The position numbers and the translations under genes are program-made. Shown piece by piece: positions 52,131-60,060 of a DNA stretch of 64,000 bases. The notes under the pieces were generated by a model. The model was not told the origin of the DNA. It worked only from the letters and a program-made list of their open reading frames with translations, and ran no database searches. Source of the DNA: Dongia deserti (GTDB lineage Bacteria; Pseudomonadota; Alphaproteobacteria; Dongiales; Dongiaceae); contig NZ_QORW01000009.1 of assembly GCF_003574735.1 (NCBI RefSeq), positions 215,053 through 279,052 of the forward strand, read 5' to 3'. Within the stretch, counting starts at the first letter, position 1. Each line of letters begins with the position of its first letter.

Positions 52131-52850
52131 TTACTCCAACCCCAGCACGACGCGCTGCAGGCGGGTAAGCTCGGCGACGCCTTTGCGGGCGTAGCTCAGC
52201 AGCTGCATGAACTCGGCCTCGCTGAACGGCTCCCGCTCGGCGGTGCCTTGCACCTCGATGATGCCGCCCTTGGCTGTCAGCACGAAATTAGCATCCGCCT
52301 CGGCGGTCGAATCCTCCGCATAGTCGAGATCAAGTACCGCCTGCTTCTGGTGGATGCCGCAGGACACCGCCGCGACCTGATCGTTCAGTGGAATCTCGTT
52401 CACCGCGCCCAGCTTCTTCATGTGGCGGAAGCAGAGATAGAGCGCGACGTAAGAGCCGGTGATGGCGGCAGTGCGCGTGCCGCCATCGGCCTGCAGCACG
52501 TCGCAATCGATCTTGATCTGGCGCTCGCCGAATCCCTTGAGGTTGGTGACGGTGCGCAAGGCGCGGCCGATCAAGCGCTGGATCTCCTGGGTGCGGCCGG
52601 ACTGCTTGCCCTTGGCGGCCTCGCGCTCGGTGCGCGAATGGGTGGAGCGAGGCAGCATGCCGTATTCCGCCGTCACCCAGCCCTGCCCGCTATTGCGCAG
52701 GAAGGGCGGCACCTTGTCGTCGATCGAGGCGGTGCACAGGACGTGGGTCTCGCCGAATTTGGCGAGACACGAGCCCTCCGCATATTTATTGACGTCGATC
52801 AAGAGCTCGACGGCGCGCATTTCGTCCGCCGCCCGGCCAGATGGGCGCAT
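52131..52850 (-). CDS. rph: Ribonuclease PH
   Basis: A 239-residue RNase [44 protein letters not shown], then [53 protein letters not shown] and [19 protein letters not shown] with the catalytic Asp residues. It trims tRNA 3' ends by phosphorolysis. Gene order rph-rdgB-hemW is standard in alphaproteobacteria. Confidence 0.97.
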   Translation of the reverse strand: MRPSGRAADEMRAVELLIDVNKYAEGSCLAKFGETHVLCTASIDDKVPPFLRNSGQGWVTAEYGMLPRSTHSRTEREAAKGKQSGRTQEIQRLIGRALRTVTNLKGFGERQIKIDCDVLQADGGTRTAAITGSYVALYLCFRHMKKLGAVNEIPLNDQVAAVSCGIHQKQAVLDLDYAEDSTAEADANFVLTAKGGIIEVQGTAEREPFSEAEFMQLLSYARKGVAELTRLQRVVLGLE

Positions 52851-52913
52851 GGGTCGCGCTCCTTGTGATTAGGGTCAAAATTCGGGGCGGAAGCTACACC
52901 ACGCTTCTCCGCC

Positions 52914-53015
52914 TGTCATCCCGGCCGAGCGCAGCGAGAGCCGGGACCCATGCGGAAAGCGGTGACGCACCATAGGTCCGGCTCTACGCCGCTGCGCGAT
53001 TTGGCCGGGATGACA
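52914..53015. repeat. Palindromic intergenic repeat (copy 5)
   Basis: TGTCATCCCGGCCGAGCGCAGCGAGAGCCGGGACCC at one end and GATTTGGCCGGGATGACA at the other pair across about 45 bases. The short GAGCGCAGCGAGA insert is characteristic of this variant. It lies between rph and the HNH gene. Confidence 0.75.
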
Positions 53016-53027
53016 GACGTGGGGGCG

Positions 53028-53375
53028 TCATTTGTACCGCCGGCTGCGGGACCAGCGCGTGCGGTCGTAGTATTCCGGCGGCCGTTTCTTCACCCAGGCG
53101 ATGAACTGGGCCAGCATCGGGTGGGTGCGCAGCTTGTCAAAATCGGAGAATTCCTCCGCCAACTCGCGCTCGCTCAACATCGCATGGATGGCGCGGTGGC
53201 AGATCTTGTGTACGGTCACGGTCGCGCGCCCGCCATGGCTGCGCGGGAGGGGATGGTGCTCGTCGAGGCTCGGCCCCGTCACCATCGGCCGGTCGCATAG
53301 CGGGCATGGGCCAACGGCAGCACCATCGGTGGCTGCAGTGCGCCTGATCCGCCGCCTGGTTTTCATCTTACGCAT
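53028..53375 (-). CDS. HNH-type zinc protein
   Basis: A 115-residue protein. CPLCDR (about 24-29) and LDEHHPLPRSHGGRATVTVHKICHRAIHAMLSERELAEEF form an HNH-like zinc fold: DEHHPLPRSHGG corresponds to the catalytic His segment and ICHRAIH to the C-terminal zinc/His part. Proteins of this length beside rph/hrcA are often annotated as HNH endonucleases. Whether it cuts DNA is unknown. It is divergent from hrcA. Confidence 0.8.
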   Translation of the reverse strand: MRKMKTRRRIRRTAATDGAAVGPCPLCDRPMVTGPSLDEHHPLPRSHGGRATVTVHKICHRAIHAMLSERELAEEFSDFDKLRTHPMLAQFIAWVKKRPPEYYDRTRWSRSRRYK

Positions 53376-53472
53376 GGCGAGCGACTGTGCCGGCGGGATC
53401 TCACGCTGGCAACGGTGAGTTGACGTTGCGTTCCCCGCTTCCTAGATTCGTCCATCCGGAGGTCGAACTGCC

Positions 53473-54567
53473 ATGCAATTCAATCCGAAGGGTGGAAACA
53501 GCAACGTCCCGACGATCGCCGGGCATCGGCCAGTGCTGGCAGAGATGTCGGAGCGGTCACGCGAGATCTTCCGCCAGATCGTCGATGCTTATGTCGAGAC
53601 GGGCGAGCCGGTCGGCTCGCGCACGTTGTCCCGGCGCCTCGGCCACTTGTCGCCCGCAACCATCCGCAATGTCATGGCCGACCTGGAGGAAATCGGGCTC
53701 CTGTTCGCGCCCCACACCTCGGCCGGACGGCTGCCGACGGAGTTGGGGCTGCGCCTGTTCGTGGATGGGCTGATGGAGGTCGGCGGCCTCACCGCGGAGG
53801 AGCGCGAGGCGATCGACGGGCAGTGCAATGCCTCTGGCCGCTCCTTCCCCGAAGTGCTGGAGCAGGCGACCACCCTCCTCTCCGGCCTGTCGCGGGCCGC
53901 CGGCCTCGTGCTGGCGCCCAAGAGCGACCGGTCGCTGAAACATATCGAGTTCGTGCATCTCTCGCCGGGCCGCGCTTTGGTGGTGCTGGTGACCGAGGGC
54001 GGCATGGTCGAGAACCGCCTGATAGACGTGCCTATGGGGCTGCCGCTTTCGACGCTAATCGAGGCGACGAACTACCTCAGCGCGCGGCTGGTCGGGCGCA
54101 CCATCGGCATGGCCCGCGTTTCGATCCTGGAAGAGCTCGAGAGCCAACGGGCGGAACTCGACTCCCTCACCCGCAAGGTGGTTGAGACGGGACTCGCCAC
54201 CTGGTCCGATGGCGAGCGGGCGGAAGGCGCCTTGATCGTGCGCGGCCAGTCGCACCTACTGGACGACGTGCAGGAGGCGGCGGATCTGGAGCGCCTGCGC
54301 TCGCTGTTCACGGCGCTGGAGACCAAGGAGCAACTGCTGAAGCTGCTGGAAGCGGCCGATCAGGCCGAAGGGGTCCAGATCTTCATCGGCGCGGAAAGCA
54401 ATCTGTTCGGCCTTGCCGGCTGCTCGGCGGTGATCTCGCCCTATCGGGACAGCCAGCGGCAATTGGTCGGCGCCGTCGGGGTCATCGGCCCCAGCCGGCT
54501 CAACTATGCCCGCATCATCCCGATGGTCGATTACACCGCCAAGGTAATCGGGCGGATTCTGGGCTGA
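53473..54567 (+). CDS. hrcA: Heat-inducible transcription repressor HrcA
   Basis: A 364-residue HrcA. The winged helix is EIFRQIVDAYVETGEPVGSRTLSRRLGHLSPATIRNVMADLEEIGLLFAPHTSAGRLPTELGLRLFVDGLM, the middle GAF-like domain follows, and the C-terminus IFIGAESNLFGLAGCSAVISPYRDSQRQLVGAVGVIGPSRLNYARIIPMVDYTAKVIGRIL is diagnostic. HrcA represses groESL through the CIRCE element. No CIRCE sequence lies in this window. It is followed by grpE at 178 bases. Confidence 0.97.
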   Translation: MQFNPKGGNSNVPTIAGHRPVLAEMSERSREIFRQIVDAYVETGEPVGSRTLSRRLGHLSPATIRNVMADLEEIGLLFAPHTSAGRLPTELGLRLFVDGLMEVGGLTAEEREAIDGQCNASGRSFPEVLEQATTLLSGLSRAAGLVLAPKSDRSLKHIEFVHLSPGRALVVLVTEGGMVENRLIDVPMGLPLSTLIEATNYLSARLVGRTIGMARVSILEELESQRAELDSLTRKVVETGLATWSDGERAEGALIVRGQSHLLDDVQEAADLERLRSLFTALETKEQLLKLLEAADQAEGVQIFIGAESNLFGLAGCSAVISPYRDSQRQLVGAVGVIGPSRLNYARIIPMVDYTAKVIGRILG

Positions 54568-54656
54568 GCCAATTTGGTTTTTTGTTGCATTTTCGACGCC
54601 GAACCGGCTTCCACTTCGGCGGAAATGCTCGGGGCCCATTCGTTAACGTGCGGCGT

Positions 54657-54686
54657 CTTGACCGGATTTAGCGATTGACCATCTAT
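54657..54686 (+). promoter_or_regulatory. Possible RpoH-type promoter of grpE
   Basis: CTTGACC (54657-54663) and CCATCTAT (54679-54686) with 18 bases between CTTG and CC fit the heat-shock sigma32 pattern (CTTG..., CCAT.T). It lies 60 bases before the grpE ATG at 54746. Confidence 0.4.
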
Positions 54687-54745
54687 GGCTTGGCCCTAAA
54701 ACAGCGGCCATTCCCTTAAGACGAGACGGAATACTGGATCGCGAC

Positions 54746-55360
54746 ATGAGCGACGAGAAGGACAACACCCAAATGCCAGAGCCGGCCAACGATCCCGGCC
54801 CGATCGACGACGGGCAGGAGGTTCCTGCCGCCCCATCCTTGGAGGCGCAGCTCGAGGCGGCGAAACAGGAAGCCGCACAGCTCAAGGATCAGGTGCTGCG
54901 CGCCTTGGCCGAGGCGGAGAACGTGCGCCGGCGCGCCCAGCGCGAGCGCGAGGATGCCGCCAAATATGCGATCACCAATTTCGCGCGCGACGTCCTGCAG
55001 GTCAGCGACAATCTGCACCGCGCCCTGGAAGCGATCCCGCAGGCGGCGCTGGCCTCTGACGAGGCGCTCAAGAACCTGCATGAGGGTGTCAGCGCGACTG
55101 AACGCCAGCTCGATGCCGCGCTGGAGCGCCAGCAGGTCAAGCGCATCTGGCCGATGGGCGAGAAGTTCGACGCCAACCTGCATCAGGCGATGTTCGAAGT
55201 GCCGACCACCGAGCATCAGCCGGGCACGGTCGTGCAGGTGATGCAGGCCGGCTACACGATCCACGACCGTCTGTTGCGCCCCGCGCTGGTGGGCGTCGCC
55301 AAACAGCCTACCGGCGAAGCACCGCCGCAAGGCAGCGGCAAGGTCGATACGATCGCATAA
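54746..55360 (+). CDS. grpE: Nucleotide exchange factor GrpE
   Basis: A 204-residue GrpE. An acidic N-terminus leads into the long dimer helix ([63 protein letters not shown]), followed by the C-terminal beta domain: [50 protein letters not shown]. GrpE drives ADP release from DnaK. Its TAA (55358-55360) starts the heptad-unit hairpin C. Confidence 0.97.
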   Translation: MSDEKDNTQMPEPANDPGPIDDGQEVPAAPSLEAQLEAAKQEAAQLKDQVLRALAEAENVRRRAQREREDAAKYAITNFARDVLQVSDNLHRALEAIPQAALASDEALKNLHEGVSATERQLDAALERQQVKRIWPMGEKFDANLHQAMFEVPTTEHQPGTVVQVMQAGYTIHDRLLRPALVGVAKQPTGEAPPQGSGKVDTIA

Positions 55361-55430
55361 TCAGAGAACAGAGATCAGATGACAGATGTCAGAAGTGAAT
55401 TCTGACATCTGATCTCTGACATCTGGCTAC
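55358..55430. repeat. Heptad-unit hairpin C (ATCAG family)
   Basis: Units of 7 bases: TAATCAG, AGAACAG, AGATCAG, ATGACAG, ATGTCAG on one side; TTCTGAC, ATCTGAT, CTCTGAC, ATCTGGC on the other. The innermost 11 bases (AGATGTCAGAA / TTCTGACATCT, 55384-55410) pair perfectly around a GTGAA loop. It lies exactly between the stop codons of the convergent grpE and MCP genes. Confidence 0.9.
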
Positions 55431-57109
55431 TGAACTTTGATATCCCGCAAAAACCGATCCACCTCGCTGCGCAGCGTCTCGGACTGCTGGCCAAGCTCCT
55501 TGGTGGCGGCGAGCATCTGACCGGCGGCGTGGCCGGTATCGCCGGCGGCTTGCGTCACGCCGGTGATGTTTGACGACACGTCCTGCGTGCCGGCGGCGGC
55601 CTGCTGGATGTTCCGGGCGATCTCGCGTGTCGCAGCACCCTGCTCCTCGACCGCGCTCGCGATCGATGCGGCGACGTGATTGATCTCGTTGATGATGGTG
55701 GTGATGCCCTGGATCGCTTCCACCGAGTTCGAGGTGGCGTTCTGGATCGAGGCGATCTGAGCGGAGATCTCCTCGGTCGCGCGCCCGGTCTGGTTGGCGA
55801 GGTTCTTCACTTCCGATGCGACTACGGCAAAGCCCTTGCCGGCTTCACCCGCGCGGGCCGCTTCGATCGTGGCATTGAGCGCCAGCAGGTTGGTCTGGTT
55901 CGCGATATCGCTGATCAGCCTCACCACCTCGCCGATCTTCTGGGCGGCGTCCGCCAGGCTGCGCACCTGCTCGTTCGTGCGCTCCGCCTCCGCCGCAGCC
56001 TTGCTTGCAATGTCGGCGGATTGACCGACCTGCCGGCTGATCTCGGAGATCGATCCGGAGAGCTGCTCGGTTGCCGCGGCGACGGTCTGGACGCTGTTGG
56101 TCGCCTCTTCCGAGGCGGCTGAGACGATATTCGCCTGGCGGCTGGTCTGTTCGGCCGTCGCCGACAAGGCGGCGGCGTTGGCCTCCATCTCGCCGGTCGC
56201 GGTGGTGACGGCCGTCAGGGCCGTGGTGACGCTGCGGTCGAAGGCGGCGGTGCGCTGCTCCAGCTTTTCGGCGCGCTTGGCCTTCGCCTCCTGCTCCTTG
56301 CGCCGCTCGGCAGCCAGGCGCTCGGCACGAACGGCGTTGTCTTTGAAGACCTGCATGGCGGCAGCCATGTTGCCGATCTCGTCCTTGCGCCCGAGCGCCG
56401 GAATCTTGATATCGAGATTGCCCGATGCCAACGTACCCATGGCTCCCGTCATCACGTCCAACGGCGCACAGATGCTACGCACCATCACGAAGACGAGGCC
56501 GGCGAGCAGGACCATCGCGAGCACAATGACCGCGATCAGGCCATTCCCCGCAAGGGCAGCGGTGCCTTGAGCGGATTCATTGGCGGATTGCGCGGAGGCG
56601 GAGATGAGATCGCTGAGCTTGCCCAGGCTGTCTTCCAGCTCCTCGAAGGTCGCAAGGAACGGCGCGTATTGGGCTTCAGCCGCGGCCGAATCCTTTTCAG
56701 CGAGAGCCATCAGGGATTCGGCCGTTCTGATATAGGTGTCCAGCTTCGGTTCGACCTCCGAAATCGCGCCACGGACCTCCGCGCTCACAGCAAGTTCCTT
56801 GTTGGCGGCGATCCGGTCGCGAAAATTCTGGCTATGATCGGCGAGATCAGCCTTCGCCTGCTTCATATCATCCGCGTTGCTGTCCCGCGCCGCGCGCAAT
56901 GCGGTCAGGATGTCGGCGCGCAGCGCGTCGTGCATCATGTCGCTCTCGAGATGATTGCGCAGCGCGAGAGACGTGGTGGCGACGCTATCGAGCTCGGTGC
57001 TCTGTCGGGAAATTCCCCAGTAGCCGATTGCGCCGATGAACAAGGCAATCGCGGCCATCAGGCCGCCGAAGCCATAGAACTTCCGGCGGATCGTCAAGGA
57101 CTTGAACAT
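55427..57109 (-). CDS. Methyl-accepting chemotaxis protein
   Basis: A 560-residue chemoreceptor. TM1 is near residues 12-32 ([21 protein letters not shown]), a four-helix-bundle sensor domain follows, TM2 is about 187-212, then HAMP ([47 protein letters not shown]). The signalling domain has the conserved hairpin tip [47 protein letters not shown]. It ends [11 protein letters not shown] with no CheR-binding pentapeptide. No che genes are nearby. Confidence 0.95.
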   Translation of the reverse strand: MFKSLTIRRKFYGFGGLMAAIALFIGAIGYWGISRQSTELDSVATTSLALRNHLESDMMHDALRADILTALRAARDSNADDMKQAKADLADHSQNFRDRIAANKELAVSAEVRGAISEVEPKLDTYIRTAESLMALAEKDSAAAEAQYAPFLATFEELEDSLGKLSDLISASAQSANESAQGTAALAGNGLIAVIVLAMVLLAGLVFVMVRSICAPLDVMTGAMGTLASGNLDIKIPALGRKDEIGNMAAAMQVFKDNAVRAERLAAERRKEQEAKAKRAEKLEQRTAAFDRSVTTALTAVTTATGEMEANAAALSATAEQTSRQANIVSAASEEATNSVQTVAAATEQLSGSISEISRQVGQSADIASKAAAEAERTNEQVRSLADAAQKIGEVVRLISDIANQTNLLALNATIEAARAGEAGKGFAVVASEVKNLANQTGRATEEISAQIASIQNATSNSVEAIQGITTIINEINHVAASIASAVEEQGAATREIARNIQQAAAGTQDVSSNITGVTQAAGDTGHAAGQMLAATKELGQQSETLRSEVDRFLRDIKVQ

Positions 57110-57441
57110 ATGGGGTATCCTTCCTCTCGCGCTTCGAGGCGCCAGCCACGCTTGCAGGGTTGCGCAAGAGGTAGTCGATTAGGCTTAAGATCGGGTAAAA
57201 CCGCCATGGATGCTTCCGCCTACATGGCTGTAATACCTAAGAATTAGCTCCTGGCTCCATCGCCTCTCGTTGGCAGCGGCGAAGAACCTGCTATGAGTGT
57301 CCGCGGCGGGCAGCACGGCGACGAGGCAGGACCATCATCACACGGGAAAAATCCGGATCGGCGGCGGCGGTCGACGCCCGCAGCGATGCCGACGCGCGGC
57401 CGCAGCAGCGGCTGAAAGGCGCGCTCATCCTCAGTCTGGCG
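57110..57441. other. 332-base region upstream of the EamA transporter
   Basis: This stretch separates the divergent MCP and DMT-transporter genes. From about 57350 the transporter frame is open and protein-like (residues KSGSAAAVDARSDADARPQQRLKGALILSL), so the real N-terminus probably lies here, but no ATG, GTG or TTG is in that frame before GTG 57442. An ATG at 57293 is in another frame. Nothing else is seen. Confidence 0.4.
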
Positions 57442-58332
57442 GTGGCGGTGACGGCGCTGCAGGACGCCTTCATCAAGGATCTCAGCCAGTCCTATCCCGT
57501 GCATCAGATGCAGACGTTCCGTGCCGGCGCGGCTTTGGCGCTGATCTTCGGCTGGATCGCCGCCAATGGCGGACTCACTTTGCTCCTGCGCACGCGGCCG
57601 AGCGGGCTGTTGCTGCTGCGCGCCGCGATCCTGTCGCTGGCCAGCCTCAGCTTCTACATTTCGCTGGCGGCGATGGAGTTCGCCGATGCGGTCGCGATCT
57701 ATTTCTCCATGCCGCTGATGGTGGCGGCGCTGTCTCGGCTGGTGATCGGCGAACGGGTGCCACCCTGGCGCTGGACAGCGGTCGGGGTCGGCTTCATCGG
57801 CGTCGTCATCGTGCAGCATCCGGGCGTTGGGGTGTTCGAGCCCGCGTCGCTGCTCGTGCTCTTTGCCACCTTGTGCTACGCGCTCGGACTCATGCTGACA
57901 CGCCCCGTCGGCATGCGGGTCAATTCGGCGGTCATGAGCTTCTGGCAGCTGGTCGGATTCCTGGTGACAGGCCTGTTGCTCAGCCTCGTCTTCGGCAGCG
58001 GCGCCTTCCATGATGCGGCCCACCCGAGCCTCAGCTACCTGACCGGCGGTTGGATCACCCCGACGCTGCTCGATGCTGGCAAGCTGCTGGGCTTCGGCGC
58101 ATTGGCGGCCCTGGCGTCGATCCTCTATACCGCCGGCTACAAGGTCGCGGCGCCCAGCTTCGTCGCGCCGTTCGAATATTCCGCACTGATCTGGGCCAGC
58201 CTATGGGGCTACGTCATGTGGGGCGATATCCCTGGCGTCAGCACGCTGGGCGGCGCCGCCCTGATCGTGGCGGCGGGGCTTTGGATGATCGCGCGCGAAG
58301 CACGCCAGAAATCGGGAATCAGGGATCAGTAA
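57442..58332 (+). CDS. DMT-superfamily (EamA) transporter, start uncertain
   Basis: At least 296 residues with nine or ten membrane helices and two EamA repeats: AFIKDLSQSYPVHQMQTFRAGAALALIFGW and SLASLSFYISLAAMEFADAVAIYFSMPLMVAALSRLVIGERVPPWRW, then the second half LLGFGALAALASILYTAGYKVAAPSFVAPFEYSALIWASLWGYVMWGDIPG. Family members export amino acids or metabolites. GTG 57442 lies inside the first membrane helix, so either translation begins upstream at a non-standard codon or a frameshift has removed the start. The last five residues (GIRDQ) are encoded by repeat D. Confidence 0.82.
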   Translation: MAVTALQDAFIKDLSQSYPVHQMQTFRAGAALALIFGWIAANGGLTLLLRTRPSGLLLLRAAILSLASLSFYISLAAMEFADAVAIYFSMPLMVAALSRLVIGERVPPWRWTAVGVGFIGVVIVQHPGVGVFEPASLLVLFATLCYALGLMLTRPVGMRVNSAVMSFWQLVGFLVTGLLLSLVFGSGAFHDAAHPSLSYLTGGWITPTLLDAGKLLGFGALAALASILYTAGYKVAAPSFVAPFEYSALIWASLWGYVMWGDIPGVSTLGGAALIVAAGLWMIAREARQKSGIRDQ

Positions 58333-58393
58333 TCAGATGAGAGGAAAATGCGGTGTATTCTCTTCTGATTCCTGATACCTGATCACTGATAAC
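58314..58393. repeat. Heptad-unit hairpin D (ATCAG family)
   Basis: Left arm in 7-base steps: GGAATCA, GGGATCA, GTAATCA, GATGAGA; right arm TCTGATT, CCTGATA, CCTGATC, ACTGATA. The stop codon TAA of the EamA gene (58330-58332) lies in the third unit, and the repeat codes the protein's last residues. Confidence 0.9.
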
Positions 58394-58419
58394 TATGACG
58401 CGATCTACCCGCTGTATCG

Positions 58420-59331
58420 ATGGCTGAAAGACCGACCCGCCGCCGCCTGCCGCCACTCAATGCCCTGCGCGCGTTCGAGGCGGTCGCCCGATCCTTGAGC
58501 TTCACCAGGGCCGCCGACCAGTTGCTGGTGACGCAAAGCGCCGTCAGCCGGCAGGTCAAGAACCTGGAAGACATCCTCGGCGTGCAGCTGCTGAAGCGCA
58601 AAGGACCGCTGGAGCTGACGGAAGAGGGGCGCAAGCTGCTGCCGGTCCTGACTGGCAGTTTCGACAAGATCGCGGAGGTGATCGCCGGCATCAAGGCGAC
58701 CCATGCCAATCCGCCTTTGACCTTATCGCTGCCGCCGACCTTCGCGCGGAGGATGGTGATGCCGCGCCTAGCCGACTTCCAGCGCCAGCATCCCGATCTC
58801 GAGATCCGCATCGACACCCCGCCCAGCAACATCGACTTCGCCAGCGCGCCGGTCGATATGGCGATCTTCTTCGGCACCAACACGGTCGATGCGCTGATCG
58901 TCGATCTGCTGATGCGGGAGGAATTCACACCGGTCTGCTCGCCGAAAGTGGCGGCCGGCGCCGGCAACAATCTCGCCGAGTTCCTGCGCACGCGGCCGCT
59001 GCTCCATGTACGCCAAGGCGACGACCTCTATCAGTGCTGGACAATCTTCGCCGCGCAGACCGGCCTCGATGACCTGGTGGTCGATCGCGGCATCGTGCTG
59101 GAAACCGCCGACCTGGTGATCGAATCCGCGATCAACGACGGCGGCGTCGGCATGCTCGATCCGCGGATGTATCCGGAGGAGATGAAATCCGGCCGCCTGG
59201 TTGCGCCGTTCCAAGTGAGTGTGAAGTCCGGCCGCTCCTACTTCCTGGTGAGCCGCGCGGAAGAGATCGAGATCCCGCGCATCGCCGCGTTCCGGCAGTG
59301 GGTGATCGAGCAGTTTGCCAACTCCGCCTAA
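58420..59331 (+). CDS. LysR-family regulator, GcvA-like
   Basis: A 303-residue LysR protein. The helix-turn-helix is LPPLNALRAFEAVARSLSFTRAADQLLVTQSAVSRQVKNLEDILGVQLLKR; the effector domain follows (PPLTLSLPPTFARRMVMPRLADFQRQHPDLEIRI). The opening R.LPPLNALRAFEA is typical of the GcvA group. The target is unknown; the DMT transporter 87 bases upstream on the same strand is a candidate. Its 3' end overlaps the convergent CDF gene by 4 bases. Confidence 0.93.
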   Translation: MAERPTRRRLPPLNALRAFEAVARSLSFTRAADQLLVTQSAVSRQVKNLEDILGVQLLKRKGPLELTEEGRKLLPVLTGSFDKIAEVIAGIKATHANPPLTLSLPPTFARRMVMPRLADFQRQHPDLEIRIDTPPSNIDFASAPVDMAIFFGTNTVDALIVDLLMREEFTPVCSPKVAAGAGNNLAEFLRTRPLLHVRQGDDLYQCWTIFAAQTGLDDLVVDRGIVLETADLVIESAINDGGVGMLDPRMYPEEMKSGRLVAPFQVSVKSGRSYFLVSRAEEIEIPRIAAFRQWVIEQFANSA

Positions 59332-59993
59332 GCGGGGTAGGGAGCCTGGGCGCGCAATTCACCCCGCGCCTGGCGGACAATCTGCCATCCACCGCTGATG
59401 CTGAGGCTGGCCATGATTGCGGCGACCACGAGGTCTGGCCATCCGGTGCCGGTGCCGAACACGCCGGCTGCGGCCGCCAGCACCGCCAGATTGCCGATCA
59501 CATCATTACGCGAGCAGATCCAGACGGAGCGCATATTGGAGTCGCCGCTCCGGAAACGGAACAGCATCAGCGCGACACCGGCATTGGCGAGCAGTGCCGC
59601 GATGCCAACGACACCCATCACGTCTGCCCTGGGCAGCGTACCGGCACCGGCATGCCAGATGGTCGATCCCACGACCCAGAAACCCAGGGCGAGCAGGCCT
59701 GTCCCTTTGACCAAAGCGGCGCGCGCACGCCAGGCGAGACCGAGGCCGGCAACACCGAGGCTGATTGCATACGTGCCTGTATCAGCCATGAAGTCCAGGG
59801 CGTCGGCCTGCAGAGAGGCAGAGCCGACCGCGAGACCCGCCACGATCTCGCCCGCGAACATGATGCCGTTGACGGCCAGGGCAATCCAAAGCGCGCGGCG
59901 CCATGCCGGGGAATTCAGGCCCTTGTCGCCTGTTTCCGCAGAACATGGTTCATCGTGACAGCATCCGGCCAACGAGCCCTCCATTTGAGACAA
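59328..59993 (-). CDS. Cation diffusion facilitator-like transporter
   Basis: A 221-residue membrane protein. The opening has CCHDEPC, a Cys/His segment that may bind metal, followed by the CDF core: ALWIALAVNGIMFAGEIVAGLAVGSASLQADALDFMADTGTYAISLGVAG, whose ADALDFMAD is the helix-2 metal site (HxxxD/DxxxD type). The second metal-site half is SVWICSRNDVIGNLAVLAAAAG (NDxxxN). There is no long cytoplasmic C-terminal domain, so it is a short variant. The cation is unknown. Confidence 0.87.
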   Translation of the reverse strand: MSQMEGSLAGCCHDEPCSAETGDKGLNSPAWRRALWIALAVNGIMFAGEIVAGLAVGSASLQADALDFMADTGTYAISLGVAGLGLAWRARAALVKGTGLLALGFWVVGSTIWHAGAGTLPRADVMGVVGIAALLANAGVALMLFRFRSGDSNMRSVWICSRNDVIGNLAVLAAAAGVFGTGTGWPDLVVAAIMASLSISGGWQIVRQARGELRAQAPYPA

Positions 59994-60060
59994 GCTGTGA
60001 GCTGTTGATCCCTATATGGAGCTTCCAACCATCGGAGGGTAGGGGCGAAAGCTGTGTGCA

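Noticed and set aside
50194..52194. 666-codon plus-strand open frame across hemW and GNAT-RdgB
   Set aside because: It spans two well-identified genes and an intergenic repeat on the opposite strand, and its composition is that of an antisense shadow.
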